A stretch of DNA of 8,625 nt from Bacillota bacterium (GCA_003486705.1 DNGE01000119.1:8496-17120), one strand, 5' to 3'; numbered from the stretch's first letter, positions 1 through 6,894 are shown. Numbers and translations: made by a program. The notes: generated by a model from the sequence alone, not told the origin.

Positions 1-241
1 ATAAACATACTTTTTGTTTTATTGTCATTGCCCTCTCTTCTACAAAACTTTCTAAGTGATTTTTATATAACTTCGTTGCTTTAAACCAAGAATCAAAACG
101 TGAGGAACCCTTTACAAAGCAAACTGATGCTAATAATAAAAATGGCGTTGTTGGTAAAATAGGTAAAATAACACCTAAAAAACCTAAACCGACAGAAATT
201 AATCCGACTACAACATATATTCCTTTTATAAACTTACTCAT
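1..241 (-). CDS. ybaN: DUF454/YbaN-family inner membrane protein, N-terminal 80 residues (cut by the left window edge)
   Basis: Reading leftward from the ATG at 241-239 gives an open frame of 80 codons that leaves the window with no stop, so only the N-terminus is visible. Residues 6-25 form a hydrophobic segment, followed by the family hallmark PILPTTPFLLLA (about residues 27-38) and then a CFVKGSSRFDSW stretch, both closely resembling E. coli YbaN (DUF454, PF04304). The family is a small integral membrane protein of unknown function. The start is supported by an AGGAGG at 251-256, nine bases upstream, which overlaps the stop codon of the preceding gene. The two genes are 13 bases apart and are almost certainly co-transcribed. 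With the Fur box upstream of its partner, this gene is inferred to be iron-responsive. The family call is confident; the role is not known. Confidence 0.85.
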   Translation of the reverse strand, partial: MSKFIKGIYVVVGLISVGLGFLGVILPILPTTPFLLLASVCFVKGSSRFDSWFKATKLYKNHLESFVEERAMTIKQKVCL

Positions 242-254
242 ATCCTCGTTCCTC

Positions 255-554
255 CTAGTAAAATAAATGCTTTATAAAAAAGATTGGGTGATATAGTAAA
301 ATGCGTGGCCCAGAAAATTTCATGACATCTTTTACTTTCCTTTTCATGTCTTTTTTATAACACTGAATTGGACACTTTTGACACGCGGTTTTTTTATCTC
401 CAAATTTACAAACTGTCAGCCTTTTATGTGCATACTCAAGTAGTTCGTCACACTCCATACAAAGTGTCTCTTTATGTCCATGTTGTTTCATACAATATAA
501 CTTAATCATAACTTCGATAATTTCTTTTTCTTTTTCTACTCGTCCTTTTTTCAT
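255..554 (-). CDS. Nitrous oxide-stimulated promoter family protein (YgbA-like, seven cysteines)
   Basis: This small soluble protein has 99 residues from the ATG at 554-552. It has seven cysteines at 21, 32, 35, 49, 58, 61 and 65, arranged with CxxC pairs (CMEC, CQKC) and a CPIQCYK motif. It then runs through a basic segment to FSGPRILLYHP and IKHL near the C-terminus. This is the pattern I recognise for the nitrous-oxide-stimulated-promoter family (PF11756, E. coli YgbA). The biochemical function of the family is not established; the cysteine pattern suggests metal or Fe-S binding (inference). The frame stays open upstream to a TTG at 584, but that TTG lies inside a perfect Fur palindrome, and family members begin near the R-x-E-x-E-K motif, so the internal ATG is preferred. 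The Shine-Dalgarno is weak (GTGGG region). It is the first gene of a pair with the DUF454 gene. Confidence 0.82.
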   Translation of the reverse strand: MKKGRVEKEKEIIEVMIKLYCMKQHGHKETLCMECDELLEYAHKRLTVCKFGDKKTACQKCPIQCYKKDMKRKVKDVMKFSGPRILLYHPIFFIKHLFY

Positions 555-568
555 TACCACACCCACTT

Positions 569-583
569 TGATAATAATTATCA
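569..583. promoter_or_regulatory. Fur box (perfect 7-1-7 palindrome)
   Basis: TGATAATAATTATCA is an exact match to the Bacillus-type 7-1-7 Fur consensus and extends to a 17-base palindrome at 568-584. It lies 14 bases upstream of the ATG of the seven-cysteine protein. Holo-Fur bound here would block transcription or early elongation into the small-protein/DUF454 pair. A TATAAA at 595-590 on the minus strand could be the -10 element, but no convincing -35 lies at the right spacing. The box could therefore act on a weak local promoter or on read-through from the ABC genes. Confidence 0.8.
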
Positions 584-597
584 ATTGAATTTATAAA

Positions 598-629
598 AGT
601 GAGGATTACCTTTACGATAATCCTCGACT
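598..629 (-). terminator. Hairpin after the CydC-like gene, weak intrinsic terminator or attenuator
   Basis: An 8-bp perfect stem (GAGGATTA at 601-608 with TAATCCTC at 618-625, 9-base loop) can be lengthened by three pairs (598-600 with 627-629) around one bulged G at 626. On the minus strand it starts 7 bases after the CydC-like stop and is followed by ACTTTTATAAATT, a poor U-tract. Partial termination with some read-through into the next gene pair is more likely than a strong stop. Confidence 0.5.
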
Positions 630-635
630 GGTCTT

Positions 636-2309
636 TTATTTTACACTCACTATTTTTTTATTTTCTAGTTTATAAATATCTTCACAAATTGCAGTGGTTG
701 ATCTACGATGTGAAATTAAGACAAGCGTCTTGTCGCTTCCATACTCTGAAATTGATTTTAATATTGCACCTTCATTTAATGCATCTAAATTACTTGTTGG
801 TTCATCTAATATTAATATGTCTCCATTATGTAAGAATGCACGTGCAAGCCCTAAACGTTGTTTTTCGCCACTTGAAACACACCCACCAAGCTCACCAACA
901 ATTGTTTGATACCCATTCGGTAACGTTTCAATAAACTCATGGATAGACGCTTTTTTCGCTGCAACAACAACTTCTTCAAATGTTGCCTGTGGCTTACCAA
1001 TACGAATATTTGCTTCTATCGAATCATTAAATAGATACGTTTCTTGACTCATTAAAGTTTGTTTACGACGAAGTGTTGAGGTTGGAATCGAGTTAATTTT
1101 AATGTCGTTAATTGAGACTGTTCCTTTATTCGTATCAAAGTAACGCATAAGTAATTTAATAAATGTACTTTTCCCAATTCCACTTTTTCCAATAATAGCA
1201 ATTTTCTCACCTTTTTGAATGTTAACTGACGTTTGTTCAAAAATAGTATCTTCTTGGTTTGGATAGGCAAACGTCACACTGTCAAATGCTAACTCTTGCA
1301 ACTCTAACTCCATCTCACCAGCAACTTCATCAACAACCGGTGTTTCATCTAGGATATTAAATACGCGCTCTGCACATGCAAATGTCTGTAATAAATTATT
1401 GGCTAGATGACTTAGCGCGACAACAGGGCCAAATGAAGAAGCAATGATCACAATTGAAACCAATACCACGGTTAAGCTTAATGTACCTATTGCATATAAA
1501 TAAAATCCAATTCCTACAAAAGAAAGGATTGCCATTAAAATAATGACATCTGTCGTTCCGCTAATTAAAGCTTCATGATTTTTTATACGACTTAAACTTT
1601 CATTTAATTTCTTTGATTTATTATTCAATTCTTTTAACCGCACATTTCCTTGATTAAATAAAATAACTTCTTTTAATCCGCGTAGTGAATCTAAAATATA
1701 GGAATTACTTTCCCCAAACACCTCACGATACTCCACTCCCGCTACCTTAGACTGTCGTGATGAGAAATAAGGAATAATGAATCCAATGATAACAAAGTAG
1801 ACAAAAGCTAATACCCCAAATAAGAAGTGAATTTGATATAGGATAATCGTAATGATTAAGTTTGTAATCATAGCAATTGCAATCGGTGCTATGGTATGCG
1901 CATAGAAAACTTCTAATAACTCGATATCTGATGTAATTAATGATATTAAGTTCCCTTTATCTTTTCCTTCTAATTTAGCTGGCGCTAATCGGCGAAGCGC
2001 TGAAAATACTTTATCTCGTAAAATAAGTAATATTTTAAAGGCAATATAATGACCTGATAATTGTTCAACATATCGTAATAATCCACGACTTACCGCAGCG
2101 ATGACCATGATGATAATCGCTGTTTTAAAATCGATAATTGTTGGCCCTTCAATTAATGCCCCTAAGGCAAGGGTCGCGAAGCTTGTAATTGAAATTGCCG
2201 CTAAAAACCCTAATACTCCCATTGTAATGGTAACCATCATAACAGGAATAAGGGGTTTTAATTCTTTAATTAATCGCCCCATTATATATAAACCCGATCG
2301 ACGTTTCAT
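636..2309 (-). CDS. cydC: CydC-like ABC transporter subunit (permease fused to ATPase)
   Basis: The protein has 557 residues. An N-terminal exporter-type membrane domain has about six segments (near 19-39, 62-78, 138-158, 160-181, 250-270, 276-296). The ATPase domain has an A-loop Tyr349, Walker A GKSGIGKST (374-382), Q-loop Gln422, Walker B ILILDEPTS with catalytic Glu503, and H-loop His534. The block RYVEQLSGHYIAFK (79-92), followed by LRRLAP, matches the CydC signature region. His87 aligns with His85 of E. coli CydC, reported as a heme axial ligand (recalled, not checked). The ABC signature is VSSGE (478-482) instead of LSGGQ/E. CydDC is described in E. coli as exporting cysteine/glutathione and as transporting heme, and is needed for cytochrome bd assembly. 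The ATG follows directly on the CydD-like stop codon, and an AGGGAGGT site (2324-2317) lies inside the end of that gene, implying translational coupling. The substrate here is unproven. Confidence 0.85.
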   Translation of the reverse strand: MKRRSGLYIMGRLIKELKPLIPVMMVTITMGVLGFLAAISITSFATLALGALIEGPTIIDFKTAIIIMVIAAVSRGLLRYVEQLSGHYIAFKILLILRDKVFSALRRLAPAKLEGKDKGNLISLITSDIELLEVFYAHTIAPIAIAMITNLIITIILYQIHFLFGVLAFVYFVIIGFIIPYFSSRQSKVAGVEYREVFGESNSYILDSLRGLKEVILFNQGNVRLKELNNKSKKLNESLSRIKNHEALISGTTDVIILMAILSFVGIGFYLYAIGTLSLTVVLVSIVIIASSFGPVVALSHLANNLLQTFACAERVFNILDETPVVDEVAGEMELELQELAFDSVTFAYPNQEDTIFEQTSVNIQKGEKIAIIGKSGIGKSTFIKLLMRYFDTNKGTVSINDIKINSIPTSTLRRKQTLMSQETYLFNDSIEANIRIGKPQATFEEVVVAAKKASIHEFIETLPNGYQTIVGELGGCVSSGEKQRLGLARAFLHNGDILILDEPTSNLDALNEGAILKSISEYGSDKTLVLISHRRSTTAICEDIYKLENKKIVSVK

Positions 2310-4109
2310 CTATTTTACCTCCCTGATTGTTTCAAGCGCTGCTTGATAACCAACCATTTCTGCATACTTACCTGTTGCACTCATCAGTTGTTCGTGAATA
2401 CCTGATTCAAGTAGTTCTCCTGAATTCAACACATAAATTTGGTTTGCATCTCTTACCGATGCTAATCGATGGGAAATGACGACAATCGTTTTAGTTTTTC
2501 CTAACTCATAAATCGCTTCCCAAATCGCTTCTTCACTCTCAACATCAATATTTGAAGTTGCTTCATCAAAAATGATCATTTGACGATTAGCTAAAATTAA
2601 ACGCGCAAGCGCTAATCGTTGCTTTTGACCTCCAGATAAATTACTTCCATTTTCTAAAACGATAGTGTCTAGTCCATGAGGTAATAAAGCTACAAACTCA
2701 TCTAAGCGGGCAGTCGACAGTGCTAAAGATAATTCATTACTTGTTGCGTTTGGTGCAGCCACTAATAAGTTCTCACGAATCGTTCCTTTAAAAATATGGC
2801 TATGTGCTGAAACTAATCCCACATGCGAATATAAATTAACAGGATCAATATCCTTAATTGACACCCCATTAAATAAGATTTCACCACTTGATAACTCATG
2901 TTGCGCCATTAACAAGCTTGCAAGTGTACTTTTACCACTTCCACTTTCACCAACGATTGCTGTTACATGCCCCGGCTTCATCTCCATAGAAATGTCTTTA
3001 AGGGCATCTTTTTGTGAATCGTAAGAAAATGTTGCATTGCGTATTGAAACGTCAATCGCTTGGTCTTGTTTAAATACAGATTTAGTTCCCTTAACAGGTT
3101 CTTCAGTATCTAAGATTTCAAAAATACGATCGCTTGCGGCCATACCGTTCATGGCAATATGGAAGTATGAACCTAATAAACGTAAAGGAATAAAGAATTC
3201 CGAAGATAATAAAATAATGACGATTAAATCACCAACACCTAATTGCCCATTTTTAAATTCGTATAAAGCAACGATTGTCCCGACAGCAGAACCTCCGAAC
3301 GCGATAAGATCCATAATATTAATAGAATTTAACTGCATACTTAATACTTTCATGGTAATTTTTCTAAAACGCTCTGCTTCTTCATTCATTTCTTGATGCT
3401 TCATTTCATCTTGGTCAAAAACTTTTAAAGTCGTTAGCCCTTGTAAGTTTTCTAAAAAACGATCACCAAGATTTGCATAGTTATTCCAATATTCCTTTAG
3501 TATACGTTTTGCTAACTTCATAATTGTAATAATTGATATCGGTATTAACGGTACACATAGCATAAAGACGATAGCCGCTTTAAATGAAATAAATGAGATG
3601 ACAACAAATAACGTTAAAGGTGCTAACATTGCATAAAAGAACTGCGGTAAATAACGTCCGAAATAAATTTCTAGTTGTTCAATTCCTTCAATAGCTACTT
3701 GTACAACAGCTGATGTTTTTTGAGTTTCTTGATAAGTCATCCCCAAACGTAATAACTTTTCATATAATAATTCTCGTAACTTCACACGTGCATTTGCTGA
3801 TGCTTTATATGAGTTGCGTCCATATTGATGATGGGCGATAAATTTAATCACTAATAAACACGCAATAATTAAAATACTTGATAATAAGCTTAAATGTTGT
3901 GTAACCTGAACCTTTGTTAATACTCCAAGTACTGATGCGCTACTAAATGCATCGATTCCTTCTTTCGAAACCATTTTATTAATAAATTGTCCCACCAATA
4001 AAATAATCCCAATGTTACATAAACTTCCCGTCCAACTAGCAATTACAGTATAAATCATATATTTTTTTGACTCTTCACAAACCTGAATGAGTCTTTTGTT
4101 TATCATCAT
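2310..4109 (-). CDS. cydD: CydD-like ABC transporter subunit (permease fused to ATPase)
   Basis: The protein has 599 residues from an ATG at 4109, chosen because AAGGAGG (4124-4118) sits eight bases upstream. An in-frame ATG at 4145 lies inside a Fur-like palindrome and has no such site. Six membrane segments occupy roughly 18-310. YFGRYLPQ (149-156), VPLIPIS and EFFIPLRLLGSYFH (304-317) match the CydD family. The ATPase domain has an A-loop Tyr363, Walker A GESGSGKST (387-395), signature LSGGQ (491-495), Walker B IIFDEATS with Glu516, and H-loop His547. The Q-loop glutamine is replaced by Ala435 (VSAHSHIF where VxQxxxLF is expected). It is the first gene of the operon, with cydD before cydC as in E. 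coli. Promoter structure suggests Fur repression under iron sufficiency. No cytochrome bd genes are in the window, so a role in heme or siderophore traffic is as likely as a classical thiol-export role. It could also be annotated simply as a generic heterodimeric exporter. Confidence 0.83.
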   Translation of the reverse strand: MMINKRLIQVCEESKKYMIYTVIASWTGSLCNIGIILLVGQFINKMVSKEGIDAFSSASVLGVLTKVQVTQHLSLLSSILIIACLLVIKFIAHHQYGRNSYKASANARVKLRELLYEKLLRLGMTYQETQKTSAVVQVAIEGIEQLEIYFGRYLPQFFYAMLAPLTLFVVISFISFKAAIVFMLCVPLIPISIITIMKLAKRILKEYWNNYANLGDRFLENLQGLTTLKVFDQDEMKHQEMNEEAERFRKITMKVLSMQLNSINIMDLIAFGGSAVGTIVALYEFKNGQLGVGDLIVIILLSSEFFIPLRLLGSYFHIAMNGMAASDRIFEILDTEEPVKGTKSVFKQDQAIDVSIRNATFSYDSQKDALKDISMEMKPGHVTAIVGESGSGKSTLASLLMAQHELSSGEILFNGVSIKDIDPVNLYSHVGLVSAHSHIFKGTIRENLLVAAPNATSNELSLALSTARLDEFVALLPHGLDTIVLENGSNLSGGQKQRLALARLILANRQMIIFDEATSNIDVESEEAIWEAIYELGKTKTIVVISHRLASVRDANQIYVLNSGELLESGIHEQLMSATGKYAEMVGYQAALETIREVK

Positions 4110-4129
4110 AGCATAATCCTCCTTGTAAT

Positions 4130-4144
4130 TGATAACAACTATCA
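4130..4144. promoter_or_regulatory. Fur-box-like palindrome downstream of the cydDC start point
   Basis: TGATAACAACTATCA matches the 7-1-7 Fur consensus TGATAATNATTATCA at all but two positions, one in each half. It lies just downstream of the predicted transcription start (about 4147) and upstream of the CydD-like Shine-Dalgarno, positioned to block early elongation. Confidence 0.65.
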
Positions 4145-4153
4145 TTTAAACTC

Positions 4154-4182
4154 ATTATACAATACTTGATAATCGTTATCAA
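4154..4182 (-). promoter_or_regulatory. Sigma-A-type promoter of the cydDC-like operon
   Basis: On the minus strand TTGATA (4182-4177) and a perfect TATAAT (4159-4154) are separated by 17 bases. The -35 element lies within the right half of a Fur palindrome (4167-4181), and a second Fur-like palindrome begins about three bases after the expected start point. The predicted leader to the ATG at 4109 is about 38 bases. Confidence 0.75.
4167..4181. promoter_or_regulatory. Fur box over the -35 element of the cydDC-like promoter
   Basis: TGATAATCGTTATCA differs from the 7-1-7 Fur consensus at one position and is flanked by T and A, giving an imperfect 17-base palindrome. It overlaps the -35 hexamer and spacer, the classic position for repression by occlusion. 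The Fur assignment rests on motif identity only; Zur and PerR use related boxes. Confidence 0.75.
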
Positions 4183-4264
4183 TAACTTTTTGTTTTTAAT
4201 TTTTTTGTGTTATAAAACATTTTTATATCGAATTTATAATAAAAAAATTGTTTACATAATAAAT

Positions 4265-4300
4265 AAAATACTAACTTTATCAGATTAAAGTTAGTATTTT
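4265..4300. terminator. Perfect 15-bp hairpin between divergent promoters (terminator-like, orphan)
   Basis: AAAATACTAACTTTA (4265-4279) pairs perfectly with TAAAGTTAGTATTTT (4286-4300) around a six-base loop. The A-rich and T-rich arm ends give a U-run on either strand, as in a bidirectional intrinsic terminator. It lies between two promoters that fire away from it, so neither flanking gene needs it. The rest of the 300-base gap (4110-4409) holds the promoters and operators listed separately, AT-rich sequence, and no open frame worth calling. Confidence 0.6.
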
Positions 4301-4340
4301 CTAAATTACTTAAGTAAAATGAGGTTTATTTTCTTTCAAA

Positions 4341-4393
4341 TTTACATATATATAATTGAACCGTTTGTTTAGTTGAATATACTAATATGTAAA
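4341..4393. repeat. 9-bp inverted repeat bracketing the sulfur-enzyme promoter
   Basis: TTTACATAT (4341-4349) and ATATGTAAA (4385-4393) are exact inverted copies separated by 35 bases that contain the -35 and -10 hexamers. A related TTTACATAA occurs at 4251-4259. The arrangement could be a pair of half-operators for a repressor or DNA loop, or chance in AT-rich DNA. The regulator is not identifiable. Confidence 0.35.
4356..4383 (+). promoter_or_regulatory. Candidate promoter of the four-domain sulfur-transfer enzyme
   Basis: TTGAAC (4356-4361) and TATACT (4378-4383) are separated by 16 bases, about 27 bases upstream of the ATG at 4410. Both hexamers are close to consensus, and no better pair lies nearer to the gene. 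Confidence 0.55.
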
Positions 4394-4409
4394 CCAAAGA
4401 GGTGTTATC

Positions 4410-6872
4410 ATGTCACGTAAATATGTTATTGTTGGTGGCGTTGCGGGTGGTGCTAGTTTTGCAGCGCGTCTACGTCGTTTAGATGAAGAAGCTCAGATCA
4501 TTATGGTTGAGCGCGGAGCCTATATTTCATTTGCAAATTGTGGGTTACCCTACTACGTTGGCGATGTGATTAAGTCACAAGAAAAACTAGTGCTACAACA
4601 ACCTGAGGAAGTAAAGGAAAAATTTAATATTGACATTCGAATTTTACATGAAGTAACAGACATAAAGCCCGATAAGAAATCCGTGAGTATTAAAAACTTA
4701 CAAACTGGCGAAGTGCTAGAAGAAAGTTACGATGAATTAATTTTATCGCCAGGAGCAAAACCTTTTGTTCCCCCGATTAATGGTTTATCAAATGCGACTA
4801 ACCTATTCACGGTACGTACGATTCCTGATGCTGTGCATATCAAACAATATATTAAAGAAAAAAGTTGTAAAAAAGCGACGGTTATTGGAGCTGGGTTTAT
4901 TGGAATTGAAATGGCTGAAAATTTACACGAGGCTGGACTTGAGGTTACGATAATTGAACGCGCTGATCAAGTGTTAACACCTATTGATATAGACATGGCA
5001 CGCTATGTTCATGAAACGATTGAAGCTCATGGCGTGAAGTTGCTATTAAATACTGAAGTGACTGAAATCCGTGACTTTGGCTCTGAAGTCGTAACAAAAG
5101 ATGGCCGTGTGATTGAATCAGATATCATTATCTTTGCCATTGGCGTTGTGCCTGAAACATCGTTAGTTGAACCTATTCAAGCTACACTTGGTGTTCGTGG
5201 AACGATTAAAGTCAATGACCGATTTGAAACAAGCATTCCAAACATTTATGCCATTGGCGATGCAATTGAAGTCACAGATTTCGTAACACAGACACAGACG
5301 TTTGTTCCGCTTGCTTGGCCGGCCAACCGTCAAGGAAGATTACTTGCTGATATGCTTAATGGCAGTGATGCCACCTATAAAGGGACGGTTGGAACAGCTA
5401 TTGCCAAAGTGTTTGATTTAACGGTTGCCTCAACGGGTGCAAATGAGAAGACCCTAAATCGTTTAAATCGTGAGTACGAAGTCATTCATACTCACCCCTA
5501 TTCACACGCCGGATATTATCCTGGCGCCATGATGATGCATTTAAAATTGATCTTTGATTCTAAAACTGGTGACATTTTAGGCGCTCAAGGGATTGGAGCT
5601 GAAGGCGTTGATAAACGTATTGATGTTATTAGTACTGCCATGCAATTAAATGCAAAAGCTCCTCAATTAGCCGAGTTAGAATTATGTTATGCGCCGCCAT
5701 TCTCATCTGCAAAAGATCCTGTGAACCACTTAGGTTATATTGCAGGTAATATAATGGATGGAAAAGTGAAGGTGGTTAAAGCTACAGCAGCTGTTCAGGA
5801 ATTAGAAAAGGGGGCCCTCCTACTTGATATTCGCGAAAACTTAGAAGTTGAATTAGACCCTATTCCGAATAGCTTACATATTCCTTTAACAGAGCTTCGT
5901 TCACGCTTAGATGAAATTCCAATAGATAAAAAGGTAATAACAGCATGTGCAGTTGGGCTTCGTGGTTACGTTGCTACTCGCATCTTAATGCAAAAAGGAT
6001 TTAATGTTTATAACTTGGATGGTGGTTTAAAATCATATCCACGTCACTATGAAGTTTTAGCAGAAGATACAGAATATGATGCTACTCCTTCTATGACTCA
6101 AACAGAAAGCGAAGTGTTTACTGTGTCAGAAACGATAAAAACACTAACACTTGATGCGTGCGGATTACAATGTCCTGGACCGATCATGAAAGTGAATGAA
6201 AAAATGAGAGAATTAAATCAGGGTGATGTCTTAGAAGTACGCGCCTCTGATCCTGGGTTTAAAAAAGATATTGAAAAATGGTGCCAGCGAATGAACCACA
6301 CGTTTATCTCTGCTGATCTAAATAAGGGTGTGGTCGAAGCAAGAATCGCAAAAGGATTAAATGGTGGCGTTGCATCTGCAAACGTTGCACCTTCTACGGT
6401 AAAAGAAGGAACCACAATGGTTGTCTTTAGTGGTGACATGGATAAAGTGATGGCAAGTTTCATAATTGCAAATGGTGCGGCTGCGATGGGAAAAGACGTC
6501 ACCATGTTCTTCACATTTTGGGGATTAAATGTCTTACGCAAAACAAAAGCACCAAAAGTTAAAAAAGATGTCATAGAAGCAATGTTTGGAGCCATGATGC
6601 CACAAGGCGCTTCAAAACTACAACTTTCAAAAATGAATATGGGTGGTATGGGCGCTATCATGATGAAAAAAGTCATGAAAGATAAAAATGTTAATACATT
6701 AGACGAGTTAATTGAATCAGCACTTAAGTCAGGTGTGAAGATTATAGCTTGTACGATGAGTATGGATGTGATGGGAATTAAAAAAGATGAATTAATCGAC
6801 GGTATTGATTTTGGAGGCGTTGCATCTTACTTAGCTGAAACAGACGACGCAGGTTTAAATTTATTTATCTAA
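4410..6872 (+). CDS. CoA-disulfide/persulfide reductase fused to rhodanese, TusA and DsrE2 domains
   Basis: The protein has 820 residues, is cytoplasmic, and has AAAGAGGTG five bases before the ATG. Residues 1-450 form an FAD/NAD(P)H disulfide reductase of the CoADR type: FAD motif GGVAGGASFAAR (9-20), redox Cys44 in FANCGLPYY, NAD motif VIGAGFIG (158-165), second FAD motif YAIGDA (280-285), and the dimerisation region with ELCYAPPFSSAKDP (424-437). Residues 455-550 are a rhodanese domain with active Cys513 in ACAVGLRGY. Residues 577-650 are TusA-like, with CGLQCPGP (584-591) and sulfur-carrying Cys588. Residues 667-820 are DsrE2-like, with Cys781 in CTMSMDVMG. CoADR-rhodanese fusions are known to reduce CoA disulfide, CoA persulfide and polysulfide. 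TusA and DsrE2 relay persulfide sulfur. I infer a self-contained persulfide relay and reductase. All modules lie in one uninterrupted frame. It is transcribed alone and divergently from the cydDC-like operon. Confidence 0.9.
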   Translation: MSRKYVIVGGVAGGASFAARLRRLDEEAQIIMVERGAYISFANCGLPYYVGDVIKSQEKLVLQQPEEVKEKFNIDIRILHEVTDIKPDKKSVSIKNLQTGEVLEESYDELILSPGAKPFVPPINGLSNATNLFTVRTIPDAVHIKQYIKEKSCKKATVIGAGFIGIEMAENLHEAGLEVTIIERADQVLTPIDIDMARYVHETIEAHGVKLLLNTEVTEIRDFGSEVVTKDGRVIESDIIIFAIGVVPETSLVEPIQATLGVRGTIKVNDRFETSIPNIYAIGDAIEVTDFVTQTQTFVPLAWPANRQGRLLADMLNGSDATYKGTVGTAIAKVFDLTVASTGANEKTLNRLNREYEVIHTHPYSHAGYYPGAMMMHLKLIFDSKTGDILGAQGIGAEGVDKRIDVISTAMQLNAKAPQLAELELCYAPPFSSAKDPVNHLGYIAGNIMDGKVKVVKATAAVQELEKGALLLDIRENLEVELDPIPNSLHIPLTELRSRLDEIPIDKKVITACAVGLRGYVATRILMQKGFNVYNLDGGLKSYPRHYEVLAEDTEYDATPSMTQTESEVFTVSETIKTLTLDACGLQCPGPIMKVNEKMRELNQGDVLEVRASDPGFKKDIEKWCQRMNHTFISADLNKGVVEARIAKGLNGGVASANVAPSTVKEGTTMVVFSGDMDKVMASFIIANGAAAMGKDVTMFFTFWGLNVLRKTKAPKVKKDVIEAMFGAMMPQGASKLQLSKMNMGGMGAIMMKKVMKDKNVNTLDELIESALKSGVKIIACTMSMDVMGIKKDELIDGIDFGGVASYLAETDDAGLNLFI

Positions 6873-6894
6873 TTTGATTTTTTCACGCCAAATC

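Noticed and set aside
599..934. Plus-strand frames opposite the end of the CydC-like gene
   Set aside because: They are antisense to conserved Walker B and H-loop coding sequence and show no family features.
636..4109. Gene duplication or recombination between the two ABC genes
   Set aside because: The two belong to distinct CydD and CydC lineages with different motifs. Similarity is only that of the shared ABC fold.
4182..4409. Riboswitch or T-box leader for the sulfur enzyme
   Set aside because: The likely promoter is only about 27 bases from the start codon, leaving too short a leader. The strong hairpin lies upstream of that promoter.
6218..6676. Open frame of 152 codons on the minus strand within the sulfur-enzyme gene
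   Set aside because: It lies opposite the well-supported TusA/DsrE2 coding region, has no ribosome site that I can see, and its composition mirrors the other strand.
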